64,000 bases of DNA from Candidatus Borkfalkia avistercoris (GCA_019115995.1 DXCL01000009.1:62001-126000); one strand, 5' to 3'. Counted from the first letter of the stretch, positions 1-9,787 are shown. Translations and numbers: made by a program. Notes: a model not told the origin generated them from the letters alone.

Positions 1-544
1 AAAAATAATATTCGTCCTGATCGAAAAACGGAGCCGCGGCGTCTTTATCGGAAACGACGGGATCCTCCGTCTTCCAATAGATGGCGAAAACCGGGTCGTT
101 CCAGCGAATGCCGCCCTCGCTCGCTTTGTTATAAAAATTATCCGCCTTGTATAAGAACTCCACGTCGTCGGTCAGGGTAAGAAAGCCGTGCGCGCAGCCG
201 CGCGGAATGAGCAGCTGACGGAAATTTTCCGCGGAGAGCTCAACGCCCACCCATTTCAGATAGGTCGGAGAGTTTTTGCGCAGATCCACCGCCACGTCGT
301 ACACGGCGCCGCGCACACAGCGCACGAGCTTTGCCTGCGCCCACTCTCCGCGCTGAAAATGCAGCCCTCTGAGTGTCCCTTTTTTTGCCGAGAAGGAATG
401 ATTGTCCTGCACGAACTCATAGAACAGCCCTTCCTTTTCCATGGCGGCCCTGTTCCAGCTTTCCATGAACCAGCCGCGTTTGTCTCCGAATACGGCGGGT
501 TCCAGAATAAATACGCCGTCTACCGCCGTCGCGATCTTTTTCAT
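1..544 (-). CDS. rfbC: dTDP-4-dehydrorhamnose 3,5-epimerase (3'-truncated by window edge)
   Basis: Minus-strand translation from ATG at 544: MKKIATAVDGVFILEPAVFGDKRGWFMESWNRAAMEKEGLFYEFVQDNHSFSAKKGTLRGLHFQ..., matching the RmlC/RfbC family (FGDxRGWFxE, QDNHSxSxKGTLRGLHxQ). Confidence 0.95.
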   Translation of the reverse strand, partial: MKKIATAVDGVFILEPAVFGDKRGWFMESWNRAAMEKEGLFYEFVQDNHSFSAKKGTLRGLHFQRGEWAQAKLVRCVRGAVYDVAVDLRKNSPTYLKWVGVELSAENFRQLLIPRGCAHGFLTLTDDVEFLYKADNFYNKASEGGIRWNDPVFAIYWKTEDPVVSDKDAAAPFFDQDEYYF

Positions 545-564
545 ACTTTTTCCTCTGTTTTCCT

Positions 565-1449
565 TCAATAAATGATCTTGCCCTGCAATACCCTTTCGAG
601 ATGCCTTCCGTAATCGGAATTTTTACAGCCTTCGATCGCCGCGCGCAGCTCGTCTGCGGAGATCCAGCCGTTGTTATAGGCGATCTCCTCGGGCGCGGAA
701 ACGACGACGCCCTGCCGCTCCTCGATGGCGCGCACAAAGTTCGACGCCTCGTAAAGGCTCTCGATCGTACCCGTATCCAGCCAGGCGTACCCCCTGCCCA
801 TGACCTCCACGTTCAGAGTGCCGTCTTCAAGATAGGCGCGGTTCACGTCGGTGATCTCGTATTCCCCGCGGGGGGAAGGTTTGACGCCCTTCGCGATCTC
901 CACGACGCGGTTATCGTAAAAATACAAACCCGTTACCGCATAATTGGATTTGGGCGATTTCGGCTTCTCCTCAATGGAAACGGCCCTGTGCTCCTTGTCG
1001 AACTCGACGATGCCGAAGCGGGTCGGGTCGTTCACGTAATAACCGAATACGGTCGCCCTGCCTTTTTCCGCCTCTTCCGCGGCGCGGCGGAGCATTTTTT
1101 TCAGTCCGTTGCCGTAAAAAATATTGTCGCCGAGCACCATGGCGCACGTATCTTTGCCGATGAAATCCTCGCCGATCAGAAACGCCTGCGCCAAGCCTTC
1201 GGGCCTCTCCTGTATTTTATAAGAAAGCGACAGCCCGAATTTATCCCCTTTGCCGAGCAGCCTTTCGAAATTGCCGATGTCCTGCGGGGTGGAAATGATC
1301 AGAATATCCCGAATGCCCGCGAGCATGAGCGCGGAAAGCGAGTAATAGATCATCGGTTTGTCGTACACGGGCAACAGCTGTTTGGAGGTCACGACCGTAA
1401 GCGGTGCGAGGCGCGTGCCCGCGCCCCCCGCGAGAATGATACCTTTCAT
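565..1449 (-). CDS. rfbA: glucose-1-phosphate thymidylyltransferase
   Basis: [54 protein letters not shown]; classic RmlA N-terminus; adjacent to rfbC. Confidence 0.97.
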   Translation of the reverse strand: MKGIILAGGAGTRLAPLTVVTSKQLLPVYDKPMIYYSLSALMLAGIRDILIISTPQDIGNFERLLGKGDKFGLSLSYKIQERPEGLAQAFLIGEDFIGKDTCAMVLGDNIFYGNGLKKMLRRAAEEAEKGRATVFGYYVNDPTRFGIVEFDKEHRAVSIEEKPKSPKSNYAVTGLYFYDNRVVEIAKGVKPSPRGEYEITDVNRAYLEDGTLNVEVMGRGYAWLDTGTIESLYEASNFVRAIEERQGVVVSAPEEIAYNNGWISADELRAAIEGCKNSDYGRHLERVLQGKIIY

Positions 1450-1654
1450 ACGTTTTTCCTCTTTTCGTCCCGTCCGTCTTTGCGCGCAAAGTTTTTGTTT
1501 ATTCTACCACATCGCGGACTATAAGTCAATCTTTTGGGTATCCTCTTGTTGAAAGGCTGCGGAACAGGTAAACGATATTCTGCATAAAGGCGCAAATTTG
1601 ACCGTATTTTTATCTAATTTTCACGAAAAATATATACAAACTGCATTAAAATAG

Positions 1655-1683
1655 TTGCCTGTGGCGGCATTAAGTGCTATAAT
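1655..1683 (+). promoter_or_regulatory. sigma-A type promoter, TTGCCT-17 bp-TATAAT, with a palindrome over the -10
   Basis: TTGCCT at 1655-1660, 17-bp spacer, TATAAT at 1678-1683; inverted repeat TAAGTGCT-N9-AGCACTTA (1671-1695). Confidence 0.75.
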
Positions 1684-1820
1684 ATACAGCACTTAGGGAA
1701 ATTAAGCTTTCTTAATCAAATAAAGCAGAACATGCGCCCGGCCGGACGATGGGCCGGTGCAAAGCGACATAAAACAAAAGACGCGAGACCCCTTGCGGGC
1801 TTGCAGCTTACGGAGAAAAA

Positions 1821-2510
1821 ATGAATAAAACGTATATTCGCTTGAAGTACGGTGCCGACTTTTTGATTGCGTTGGTCGCGCTGATCGTCACCAGCCCCGT
1901 TTTTCTCGCGGTCGCGATCGCGATCAAAGCGGAAGACGGCGGCAAAGTCATCTTCAAACAGCTCAGAACGGGCAAGCAGGGCAAAAAGTTCAATTGCTAT
2001 AAATTCCGCTCGATGAAGTCTACCCATGTGGCATACGACAAGAGCAAGCGAGTGATCCGCGACAATAACCCCAACCTCACGAAGGTGGGCAAGGTGATCC
2101 GCAAATTCAAGATCGACGAGCTTCCGCAGCTTTTCAACGTGATCAAGGGGGACATGTGCTTTATCGCGCCCCGTCCCCTTCTTCCCGTATTCGACAGCGA
2201 CTATGAGGATTGGGAGCTCATCAAATTTGAAATGCGCCCCGGCCTTACCGGGCTCGGTCAGGTAAACGGGAACGGATATCTTTCCATTAAAGACCGCAAA
2301 TACTACGACGCATATTACGTGATGCACGCGTCCCTATGGCTGGACATAAAGATCATTCTTAAAACGATCGGCGTGCTGATCTTCGGAGAAAAGCGTTTCC
2401 TCCGCCCCGTAAACGAGGCGCAGTTTGCGGCGCTCAGGCGCGAGATCAAGCTCCGCTACTCCTCGAACGCGATCATCTGCGCGGGGCTCAAACTCAAAGC
2501 GGCAAAATAA
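1821..2510 (+). CDS. bacterial sugar transferase (undecaprenyl-phosphate sugar phosphotransferase family)
   Basis: KAEDGGKVIFKQLRTGKQGKKFNCYKFRSM...RKFKIDELPQLFNVIKGDMCFIAPRPLLP...RPGLTGLGQVNG: PF02397-type motifs. Confidence 0.93.
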   Translation: MNKTYIRLKYGADFLIALVALIVTSPVFLAVAIAIKAEDGGKVIFKQLRTGKQGKKFNCYKFRSMKSTHVAYDKSKRVIRDNNPNLTKVGKVIRKFKIDELPQLFNVIKGDMCFIAPRPLLPVFDSDYEDWELIKFEMRPGLTGLGQVNGNGYLSIKDRKYYDAYYVMHASLWLDIKIILKTIGVLIFGEKRFLRPVNEAQFAALRREIKLRYSSNAIICAGLKLKAAK

Positions 2511-2521
2511 AACGGAAAATT

Positions 2522-3628
2522 ATGCAGACAGAGAACAGAATAAAAATTTTGCACATAGTAGGCAACGCCCGCATCGGGGGCGTTGTCTCTTGTTTATTGA
2601 ACTATTTTCGCGGAGCGGATCTGAAAAAATACCGCTTCGATTTTGTAACGTACGGAAAATGCGCGTTCGACGATACGGTGCACGAAACCGATCCCGAGGC
2701 GAAGATCTATTACATTCCCCGTCTGGACAGACGGCCCCTTTCCGCCATGCGCGCGCTGAAAAAGATCTGCCGCGAGGAAAACTATGCCGCCGTGCATTCG
2801 CATATGACCACGCTTTCCGCCTTTGCCCTGCCCCCCGCGGCGCGGGCGCACGTGCCCGTGCGCATATGCCACTCGCACAGCGCCTTCGATAAAAATTCCG
2901 ACCATTATGCCATTAAAAAGCTTCTGCGCCCCTTTGCGGCAAAAAAGGCGACCGCGCTGATGGCGTGCAGCGCGCATGCCGCGGAAAATCTGTTCGGAGC
3001 GCGCGCAAAAGAGGCATACGTTTTGCCCAACGCGATCCCTGCGGCAAAATTTTACAGCACCGCGGAGGAGCGTGCGGAAGCGAAGACCGCCCTCCGTCTT
3101 ACGGGAAAGACGGCGCTTTTCGTGGGGCGGTTCGTCTATCAGAAAAATTTATTCTTCCTCTTGAAAGCCTTTGCCGCCGCGCAGAAAACGGCGGACATGA
3201 CCCTCGTTCTGGTGGGCGGCGGCGCAGATGAGCAGGCGCTGCGGGAACAGGCGGCAGACCTCGGCATAGAAAAGAAAGTGCGCTTTGTTTCACCCTGCGA
3301 TCCCGCGCCCTATTATAAGGCTGCCGACGTTTTTCTGCTCCCCTCCCGCTACGAAGGGCTCGGCATCGTGGCGATCGAGGCGCAGGCGGCGGGCTTGCCC
3401 TGTATACTCTCTGACGCGGTACCGAAAGAGGCCGACATAAGCGGCGCATGTACCTTTTTGCCCGCAGAAACGCAAGAAGACGCCGAACTTTGGGCAAAAG
3501 AAATGGCAAAGGACATGCCCAAAACGGAAGACGCGCGCGATAAGATCGAGCGCGCCGGTTATGACATCGAAAAGCAGGCACACCTGCTCACCGATATTTA
3601 CGACACGTTGCTTTCAGACAAAAAATGA
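2522..3628 (+). CDS. glycosyltransferase family 4/1 (GT-B fold)
   Basis: ILHIVGNARIGGVVSCLLNYFRG N-terminus; LFVGRFVYQKN...LVGGGADEQALREQAADLGI...PSRYEGLGIVAIEAQAAGLPCILSD C-terminal GT4 motifs. Confidence 0.92.
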   Translation: MQTENRIKILHIVGNARIGGVVSCLLNYFRGADLKKYRFDFVTYGKCAFDDTVHETDPEAKIYYIPRLDRRPLSAMRALKKICREENYAAVHSHMTTLSAFALPPAARAHVPVRICHSHSAFDKNSDHYAIKKLLRPFAAKKATALMACSAHAAENLFGARAKEAYVLPNAIPAAKFYSTAEERAEAKTALRLTGKTALFVGRFVYQKNLFFLLKAFAAAQKTADMTLVLVGGGADEQALREQAADLGIEKKVRFVSPCDPAPYYKAADVFLLPSRYEGLGIVAIEAQAAGLPCILSDAVPKEADISGACTFLPAETQEDAELWAKEMAKDMPKTEDARDKIERAGYDIEKQAHLLTDIYDTLLSDKK

Positions 3629-3638
3629 TCTTACGCTG

Positions 3639-3683
3639 AAAAGGCAGGGCGCCGCGCAAAAAATGCGCGGCGCCCTGCCTTTT
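3639..3683. terminator. bidirectional intrinsic terminator between convergent genes
   Basis: AAAAGGCAGGGCGCCGCGCA-AAAAA-TGCGCGGCGCCCTGCCTTTT near-perfect hairpin with A/T tracts on both sides. Confidence 0.85.
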
Positions 3684-3688
3684 ATGTT

Positions 3689-5185
3689 TTATTCGCAACC
3701 CTGCCCGTCTTCCGTCTCCGTTGAACACGGCTCGGGAAGAGGCTCCCCGCTTTCCCTGTCCGAAGCTTCTGCGGGCGGCGCCTCGTTTACGGGCGCGCGC
3801 TCGGAAAAAAGGAGCATGACAGAATAGATGAGCGCGGGGAACACGTGGAAAAGGTGGTTGTCCAAGAGGCTTGTGCCGAGTATCACCAAAGCGACCGCCG
3901 CGCAGAACAGGCGCTCGACGGTGATCCCCTTTTTGAAGATGACGACGGCAAACTGCACGAGATGAAAAACGAGCGCGGCGATGCCGACGATCCCGCAGCC
4001 GGCGAGCATCTGGATAAAGAGATTGTGGTACATATCGGGAAAAAGCCAGTTTTCGATGCCGTACGACCAGTCGGGCGCGATGGGTTCATAAAACCCGACG
4101 CCGAACACGGGCGCGCGGAGAAAATTTTTCAAGCCGCTTTCCCAGATAAAGAAGCGGTCGGAATCGTCGAATCCTCTGTCGAAGATGACGGCGAAAAGCT
4201 CCGCGATCTTTTCCCAAAACACGACGGCTCCGACAATGACCGCCGCGACGCAGACGATATTGAAAATGCGGATAAATTTGCGCTGCGGCGATCTGACCAC
4301 GCTCAGATACACCGCCATGCATACGACGGCAAAGCCCCCCACCAGGATCGCGGTGCGGCTCTGCGTAAAAAATATCCCGCCGAAGAACACAAATCCCAAC
4401 ACGTATAAGATCCAGCCGCGGCGCACTTTGACGCTCAGATAAAAGCATGCGGGCAGGAAAAAGGCGAGATAGCCGCCCACGTTGTTGCTCATGCCCCAGC
4501 CCGCGACGAAAAAGTCTTTATTTATGGAACCGTCTTTTATAACGTCGCCGAACAGCAGGATATAAACGATCTGCACAAATATGACCGCGCATGCGAGCGC
4601 CAAAAGATATGCCGCATACATGTGCAGGTTTTTGCGCATTTCGAGCGTATTGAAAAAAAAGATATACAGCCCTATGAAGGAAAAGGCGAACAGCGCGCCG
4701 AGAAAGAGATCGGAGATCACGTACCCCGAAAAGAAAATACCGTTCAGCAAAAGGGCCGCGCACAGGGCGACGAGCCCCCATTTATACGCGCTCTTGTCCT
4801 TAAAAAAGTTGCGTTCTCCCCGCCATACGATCAGCCGCCATACAAAGGCGGCGAGCACAAGCGCGCCGAGCACGCCCAGCACGACGTAAAAATAAGTCTG
4901 CGTGAGAAAGTCGGAATAATACGGCGGCTGCGGGGTATGCTTCCAGCTCATGCCGAACATGACGAACACGACGGGAACGAGCAGAGAACGCGTATCCCGC
5001 GCGAACAGGCACACGAACACGATGAGCAGCGCCGTCAGGACAAACAGCGGGATCTCCAAACCGAAAAAGGAGGAAAGGAGCGCGAGCGCGGCGTACACCG
5101 CGGGATAAATATTTCCGTCCAGAAAGCCGAGCGCTTTGTGCATGGCGGGCATTTCCGCGACGGCGGCAAATTTGTCTTTGAGCAT
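3689..5185 (-). CDS. O-antigen ligase/polymerase-like (Wzy) multipass membrane protein
   Basis: Many hydrophobic TM segments, central TQSRTAILVGG and late YHNLFIQMLAGCGIVG motifs typical of Wzy_C/O-antigen ligase; start set at MLKDKFAAV. Confidence 0.8.
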   Translation of the reverse strand: MLKDKFAAVAEMPAMHKALGFLDGNIYPAVYAALALLSSFFGLEIPLFVLTALLIVFVCLFARDTRSLLVPVVFVMFGMSWKHTPQPPYYSDFLTQTYFYVVLGVLGALVLAAFVWRLIVWRGERNFFKDKSAYKWGLVALCAALLLNGIFFSGYVISDLFLGALFAFSFIGLYIFFFNTLEMRKNLHMYAAYLLALACAVIFVQIVYILLFGDVIKDGSINKDFFVAGWGMSNNVGGYLAFFLPACFYLSVKVRRGWILYVLGFVFFGGIFFTQSRTAILVGGFAVVCMAVYLSVVRSPQRKFIRIFNIVCVAAVIVGAVVFWEKIAELFAVIFDRGFDDSDRFFIWESGLKNFLRAPVFGVGFYEPIAPDWSYGIENWLFPDMYHNLFIQMLAGCGIVGIAALVFHLVQFAVVIFKKGITVERLFCAAVALVILGTSLLDNHLFHVFPALIYSVMLLFSERAPVNEAPPAEASDRESGEPLPEPCSTETEDGQGCE

Positions 5186-5285
5186 AAACGATCTCCGCTT
5201 TTTCTGCCGAAGAATGACGTGCGGCAAAAAGAGCTACTTTATTATACACCACACGCCCCCGTTTGTCAAACGAATGTACAGCCGT

Positions 5286-7229
5286 TTAACGACGGTTTTT
5301 CGTTCGCCTTTTCGGCATATGCCTGCGCTCATAGCGGTAAAAGCCTTCCCTGTCCGTTTCCGTACGGCGAAAACCCCTGATAACGGGAGCGGCGCCGTCT
5401 TGCGCAACGTAAACGGTGTGCAGATTGGGCAGAGACCTCAAATCAAACGCTCTCTTTACCGCAAAGTAACCGATCAGTTTCATAAACAATTTATAAATGA
5501 AAGGCGTATCCTGCCAAAGTGCTTCCTGCCCGTCCAAAGTCAGTTTACCGCGTAAAACGGCATTGAAATTCCCGCCCCTCAATATTTGCTTTATCAGAGA
5601 AAAGGCCTGCGAGGAACGAAACACCAGAGTTTCTAATCCGGGAGGGATCTCACGCAGAGCCGCTTCTTCGGGCGGATAATTTTTTTTCAAATATCGGCGG
5701 GAGCAGCGTAAAAATCGGAAGCCATGCACGGATTCGGGCAGCGTAAGCTCTTTCAGGCAGCCGCAGCCCGTAAAAATATTCAGGTCGATCCCCTTTATTT
5801 GTGCCGGCAGCGATACATATTCCAATTTTTCACAGCCGAAAAAAAACTCCCGACCGTATCCGAAAATAGCCTCGCCATCATCTTCCCATTCCAGTTTATC
5901 ATTCAAAAATATGACGCGGCGCAGATTTTTACAGTTTTTAAACTCCGTCGAAGACATGTATGCATAGGTCGAGGGAAGCGTAAGTTCTTCGATCGTTTGG
6001 TTTCCCGAGAATAAACCGTTCAGCCAGGCGGTCCCTTCGGGAATGACCATGCGTTCAGAGACGGTAAACTCCCCGTATCCTTCGATCTCCTTGACGGAAT
6101 TCGGGATCATGATCTTCATAAAATCGTATTTTGAACAGAACGCCCCGTCAACCTTTAAAATATCTTTTGAAAACGTGATCCGTTTTAAGTTTCCGCCATC
6201 GTATTCCGCATGCTCCGGACTCTCCGAAAGAGCGGCAAAAACGCCCTCTCTCGCCCCGCCGAAATCGATATGCCGTACATTTTCGCAAGACCAAAAAGTA
6301 CGCGCGTAGAGCTTTTCTACGCTTGGCGGAAGAATGATTTGTTCCAGCGCGTCGCAACGGTAAAAAGTAAACCCGACCGTATCCGTTTTGATCGGAGACA
6401 CGGAATCGCCGCCGAGCAGCCGCAACAGCTTATCTGCCCGGTATTTGCCAAGATCGATTTTTTCAAAGCTTTCGCACCCCACTTCGCGCAGGGTATCGGG
6501 AAAATGTATCTCATTTAAAAAACGGCAGTTCGCAAAGGCAAGAGACGCGATTTTGGTAACGGGATATTTTACTCCGTCGACCTCTGCTTGCGCGGGCACG
6601 GTGACGGAATCGACGAACAGATCTTTTACGGAGATCACCGTCGCCTCTCCGTCCGCTATGCGATAGACGAGTACATCTTCCCGTTTTATCAGGCGTATGG
6701 CGCGTATCTTTTCTTCCGTAGGCGCGTCGCCCCTGATATACGTGATCGCATTCGAAAACATTTTTCTGTAAAGTTCCGCTGCGGCGGCGGGAATTTCTTT
6801 GCCCAAACGCTGCACTATATATTCGCCCGATAACGCATTGCCGCTTTCATCAAATTCATAATTTACAGAACAATAGCTTTTATGCCGCTTATCGAGCTCG
6901 GCGCACAGCCGATAGAAAAAAGGAGAGCGCAAAGAGGCGTTGCTCAAATATAAAACTGCGCCGATACAGTCATACTCGCCGATTTTATCTAATATATACT
7001 CCTCCCATGCCGCGCCGCTCTCCAACCTTCTGTCGTACCAAACGCGCAGATTGTCTGAGTTGAACAGCAGTACGTCGGTCAATGCGCTCTTGTACAGATC
7101 TTCGGGATAGTATATGAGATAATATCCGTTATCCTCCGCCGGTTCGGGCAGGAGCGCTTTGATTTCGGGATCGAAAACGCTGCGAGAATTTTCCAATATT
7201 TTAATTTTTTCGGAAAGATCTTTTCTCAT
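5286..7229 (-). CDS. leucine-rich repeat (BspA/LRR_5 type) protein with degenerate N-terminal TIR-like domain
   Basis: N-term YYLIYYPEDLYKSALTDVLLFNSDNLRVWYDRRLESGAAWEEYI aligns with the TIR of the next gene; C-term BspA-type repeats (FANCRFLNEIHFPDTLREVG, FKNCKNLRRVIF, FTGCGCLKELTLPESV). 4-bp ATGA overlap with upstream ORF. Confidence 0.85.
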   Translation of the reverse strand: MRKDLSEKIKILENSRSVFDPEIKALLPEPAEDNGYYLIYYPEDLYKSALTDVLLFNSDNLRVWYDRRLESGAAWEEYILDKIGEYDCIGAVLYLSNASLRSPFFYRLCAELDKRHKSYCSVNYEFDESGNALSGEYIVQRLGKEIPAAAAELYRKMFSNAITYIRGDAPTEEKIRAIRLIKREDVLVYRIADGEATVISVKDLFVDSVTVPAQAEVDGVKYPVTKIASLAFANCRFLNEIHFPDTLREVGCESFEKIDLGKYRADKLLRLLGGDSVSPIKTDTVGFTFYRCDALEQIILPPSVEKLYARTFWSCENVRHIDFGGAREGVFAALSESPEHAEYDGGNLKRITFSKDILKVDGAFCSKYDFMKIMIPNSVKEIEGYGEFTVSERMVIPEGTAWLNGLFSGNQTIEELTLPSTYAYMSSTEFKNCKNLRRVIFLNDKLEWEDDGEAIFGYGREFFFGCEKLEYVSLPAQIKGIDLNIFTGCGCLKELTLPESVHGFRFLRCSRRYLKKNYPPEEAALREIPPGLETLVFRSSQAFSLIKQILRGGNFNAVLRGKLTLDGQEALWQDTPFIYKLFMKLIGYFAVKRAFDLRSLPNLHTVYVAQDGAAPVIRGFRRTETDREGFYRYERRHMPKRRTKNRR

Positions 7230-8884
7230 ACCCGCCCCTTTACATATTTTTTATAGCCCTGCCTGTCTGAAACAACGCGCGAAAAGCCGCCGCGAAAACT
7301 CGCCTTCACGCCGCCGTCTTTAATATAAAATGTTTCCGCTTCCGGAAAGATTTTATCAAGCACGGTCTTTTTTGAACGCCTGTCCGATTTTTTTAAGAGA
7401 AAAATGTCTTGTATGCTCAGGTTCTCATAATCGATGCGCCCGATGTATTCTAAATTCATCGTCATCTGCCCGCAGTTCAGAACGACCGTTTTCAGGCTTT
7501 TGCAGCCGGCAAACGCATCGTCTGCAATACACAGCCGTTCGCAGTCGAGCTGTACTTCGCGCAAGCCGCGGCAGCACGCGAAGGCTCCCGCGCTTATCTT
7601 TTGCAGGCTTGCCGGCAAAACAATTTTTTCCATAACGTTTCCGTAAAAAGCCAGCGCATCGATATACAGCAAGCCCTCGGGCAAGGAAAAACGATCGATC
7701 CCCTCGCACAGCGCAAAGGCGGCCAGGCCGATGGACGAAACAGACTGCGGAATAACGATGCTTTGCAGTGACGTACACTCAATAAAGGCGTACGGATCGA
7801 TGCGCGGCAGACCGTTCGGCAGCCGAACTTTGCGGAGTTGTTTGCAGCAGGTAAACCGCAGCGCGTTGCAGGAAGCGTCTTCCGCAATCTCAACTTCATA
7901 AAGTTCCTGCAAAGCGGCAAAACGCAAGTCGCCGAAATCCCCGGAAGGTATCACGATTTTCCGTATATGGGGAGGCGGTGTAGATCCCGAATAAAACTCA
8001 TCGACCCCCGGCGGCACCGCGATCTCCGTAAGGGCGTTGCAACCGGCAAAGGCGCTCAGATCCAAAGTTGCCTCGTCTTCCGCAAGCGGAGAACCGAAAT
8101 CTACCTTTTTCAAATGCGCGCAGGCGTAAAACGCCTTTTCATTCACCCGAGACCAGCGGCGGGGGAAGATCAATTCTTCTAATTCGATGCAGTTTGCAAA
8201 CGCGTTATCGCCAATTTTGTATACAGGCAGCCTCTCCCCTTCAAACTCGTCCTCCTGCGGGATCACGAGCTTTTTCGCGGAAATATCGTTCATTCCTACG
8301 ATTTCCAGGCAGTCGATACTCTCTCCGCCGACCTCGACGACCGCTCTTTCATATTGAAACAGTTTCGGTTTATTCAAGGACAGCACCGCGCCCGCAAGCA
8401 TGTCGGGAGACGTCTCCGGCGGGAACACCCTTCCGCACCGCAACAGCCTGTTCAGGGCTTCACGCACTCTATCGTCTGGAATGCGCCCGATCTCTTCGCG
8501 CAGCGGATTTTTTAAAAGGCTGACAAAAACACAGCTCTTTGCAAAGGAATCGGTCATCAATATTTCATTCCATATGGACTCCGACCGAAGAAAATTGTCG
8601 CTGATAAAAAAGATGACGCCTTTACAGTAATACGAATATAGCCGCCGTTTGACGTCTTTCAGCCAGCTTTTTCCCGTTTCAAGACCGCGGTCATACCACA
8701 GTTTGAGACCTTCGTTCTGCAAGGACAACACTGCACAAAAAACTTGTTTGTAATCCTTATGCGAATAACTGATAAAGTAATAGCCTTCTCCCGCGTCTGG
8801 ATCGGGCATGATCCCGCTGTCCTGCACCTCGCGCAGCGAACCGGCGTTTTGAATGATCTCAATTTTTTCCGAAAGCGTATACAT
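7226..8884 (-). CDS. TIR domain + BspA-type leucine-rich repeat protein
   Basis: YYFISYSHKDYKQVFCAVLSLQNEGLKLWYDRGLETGKSWLKDVKRRL...VIFFISDNFLRSESIWNEI (TIR_2 hallmarks) followed by LRR_5 repeats (FANCIELEELIFP, FIECTSLQSIVIPQSVSSIGLAAFALCEGIDRFSLPEGL). Start placed at MYTLSEKIEI by similarity to paralogue MRKDLSEKIKI. Confidence 0.88.
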   Translation of the reverse strand: MYTLSEKIEIIQNAGSLREVQDSGIMPDPDAGEGYYFISYSHKDYKQVFCAVLSLQNEGLKLWYDRGLETGKSWLKDVKRRLYSYYCKGVIFFISDNFLRSESIWNEILMTDSFAKSCVFVSLLKNPLREEIGRIPDDRVREALNRLLRCGRVFPPETSPDMLAGAVLSLNKPKLFQYERAVVEVGGESIDCLEIVGMNDISAKKLVIPQEDEFEGERLPVYKIGDNAFANCIELEELIFPRRWSRVNEKAFYACAHLKKVDFGSPLAEDEATLDLSAFAGCNALTEIAVPPGVDEFYSGSTPPPHIRKIVIPSGDFGDLRFAALQELYEVEIAEDASCNALRFTCCKQLRKVRLPNGLPRIDPYAFIECTSLQSIVIPQSVSSIGLAAFALCEGIDRFSLPEGLLYIDALAFYGNVMEKIVLPASLQKISAGAFACCRGLREVQLDCERLCIADDAFAGCKSLKTVVLNCGQMTMNLEYIGRIDYENLSIQDIFLLKKSDRRSKKTVLDKIFPEAETFYIKDGGVKASFRGGFSRVVSDRQGYKKYVKGRV

Positions 8885-8914
8885 ATTTCTACCCTGTAAC
8901 CATTGCTGCATTTA

Positions 8915-9055
8915 TTATACAAGAAAACCCCGCGCCGCGCAATTGTTTATAAAAAAATGCCCTGATTCGACCTTATAAGACAAAAAATCGCGATCCAGAC
9001 TTTCACAAAAATCCGACTCGACTTTGCGTAACGTATCCCCTTTATAGTTCTTCAT
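8915..9055 (-). CDS. possible small ORF (46 aa) upstream of the TIR-LRR pair
   Basis: Below ORF-track cutoff: MKNYKGDTLRKVESDFCESLDRDFLSYKVESGHFFINNCAARGFLV*. No recognised family. Confidence 0.3.
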   Translation of the reverse strand: MKNYKGDTLRKVESDFCESLDRDFLSYKVESGHFFINNCAARGFLV

Positions 9056-9194
9056 TATTCTGCCCTCACCGTTTTGATTTTTGAATTATATTGCGGCTCA
9101 TCGACGTTCCGCTTAAAAATAATTATAACAGAAGAAAGGCTGGGCGATCTTTTCGATCTCACAGGAGGTGAGATCCTTTTCTCTCCTCTTTTGA

Positions 9195-9629
9195 TCAACT
9201 TAACCGGATAGTGTTCCCGTCCTTGCTGTACAGCAGCTCTACTTCATTTCCATTATTATTGCAATAAGTATCTTTTTTTTGTGAATATTGTATATTCATT
9301 ATCCTGAAAAATATTTTACCTTCGTTATAAGCAAAAATATCCTGCGGAATGGTAAACGTTTCTTTATGGTTGAACTTTGTTCCACCAAAAAAGGTCGTTG
9401 TCATGGAATATTCTTCCGCGTCAAATTCCTCATAGGATATTTCCTTGATAAAATAATGTCCCTCTATTGCCTTATAATCCTGAAACATATCCGTCATAGG
9501 CATCGGATAGGTCATATACTTGGAATCACAGAAATACAGCGCCACACACTTGACTTGATAATCTTCATAATTGATATTCTCCCAAGTTATGCTAGCTCGG
9601 CGATCTGCCGTTTTCCGTTTGGAACTCAT
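9195..9629 (-). CDS. hypothetical protein (possibly a truncated remnant)
   Basis: 144-aa ORF, no signal or recognised domain at N-terminus; lies in a decayed region. Confidence 0.45.
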   Translation of the reverse strand: MSSKRKTADRRASITWENINYEDYQVKCVALYFCDSKYMTYPMPMTDMFQDYKAIEGHYFIKEISYEEFDAEEYSMTTTFFGGTKFNHKETFTIPQDIFAYNEGKIFFRIMNIQYSQKKDTYCNNNGNEVELLYSKDGNTIRLS

Positions 9630-9765
9630 GTATGTATTGCTCCATTCTGCATAGCGTATTTTTATTAAGCGTTCTCATTCGTGCCGACTCCGTTGAATTG
9701 AACTTTGCGTTCAATTTAGCTTGTAGGCGTATTATATCACTTACGGCGGCGTTCTACAATCATCT

Positions 9766-9787
9766 CACTTCCCTTGCAAGGGAAGTG
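9766..9787. terminator. palindromic hairpin
   Basis: CACTTCCCTTGCAAGGGAAGTG perfect palindrome. Confidence 0.4.

Noticed and set aside
9156-9182. GATCTCACAGGAGGTGAGATC hairpin as a regulatory element
   Set aside because: Short hairpin with a T-run; most simply a terminator or chance palindrome, no linked gene start on either strand.
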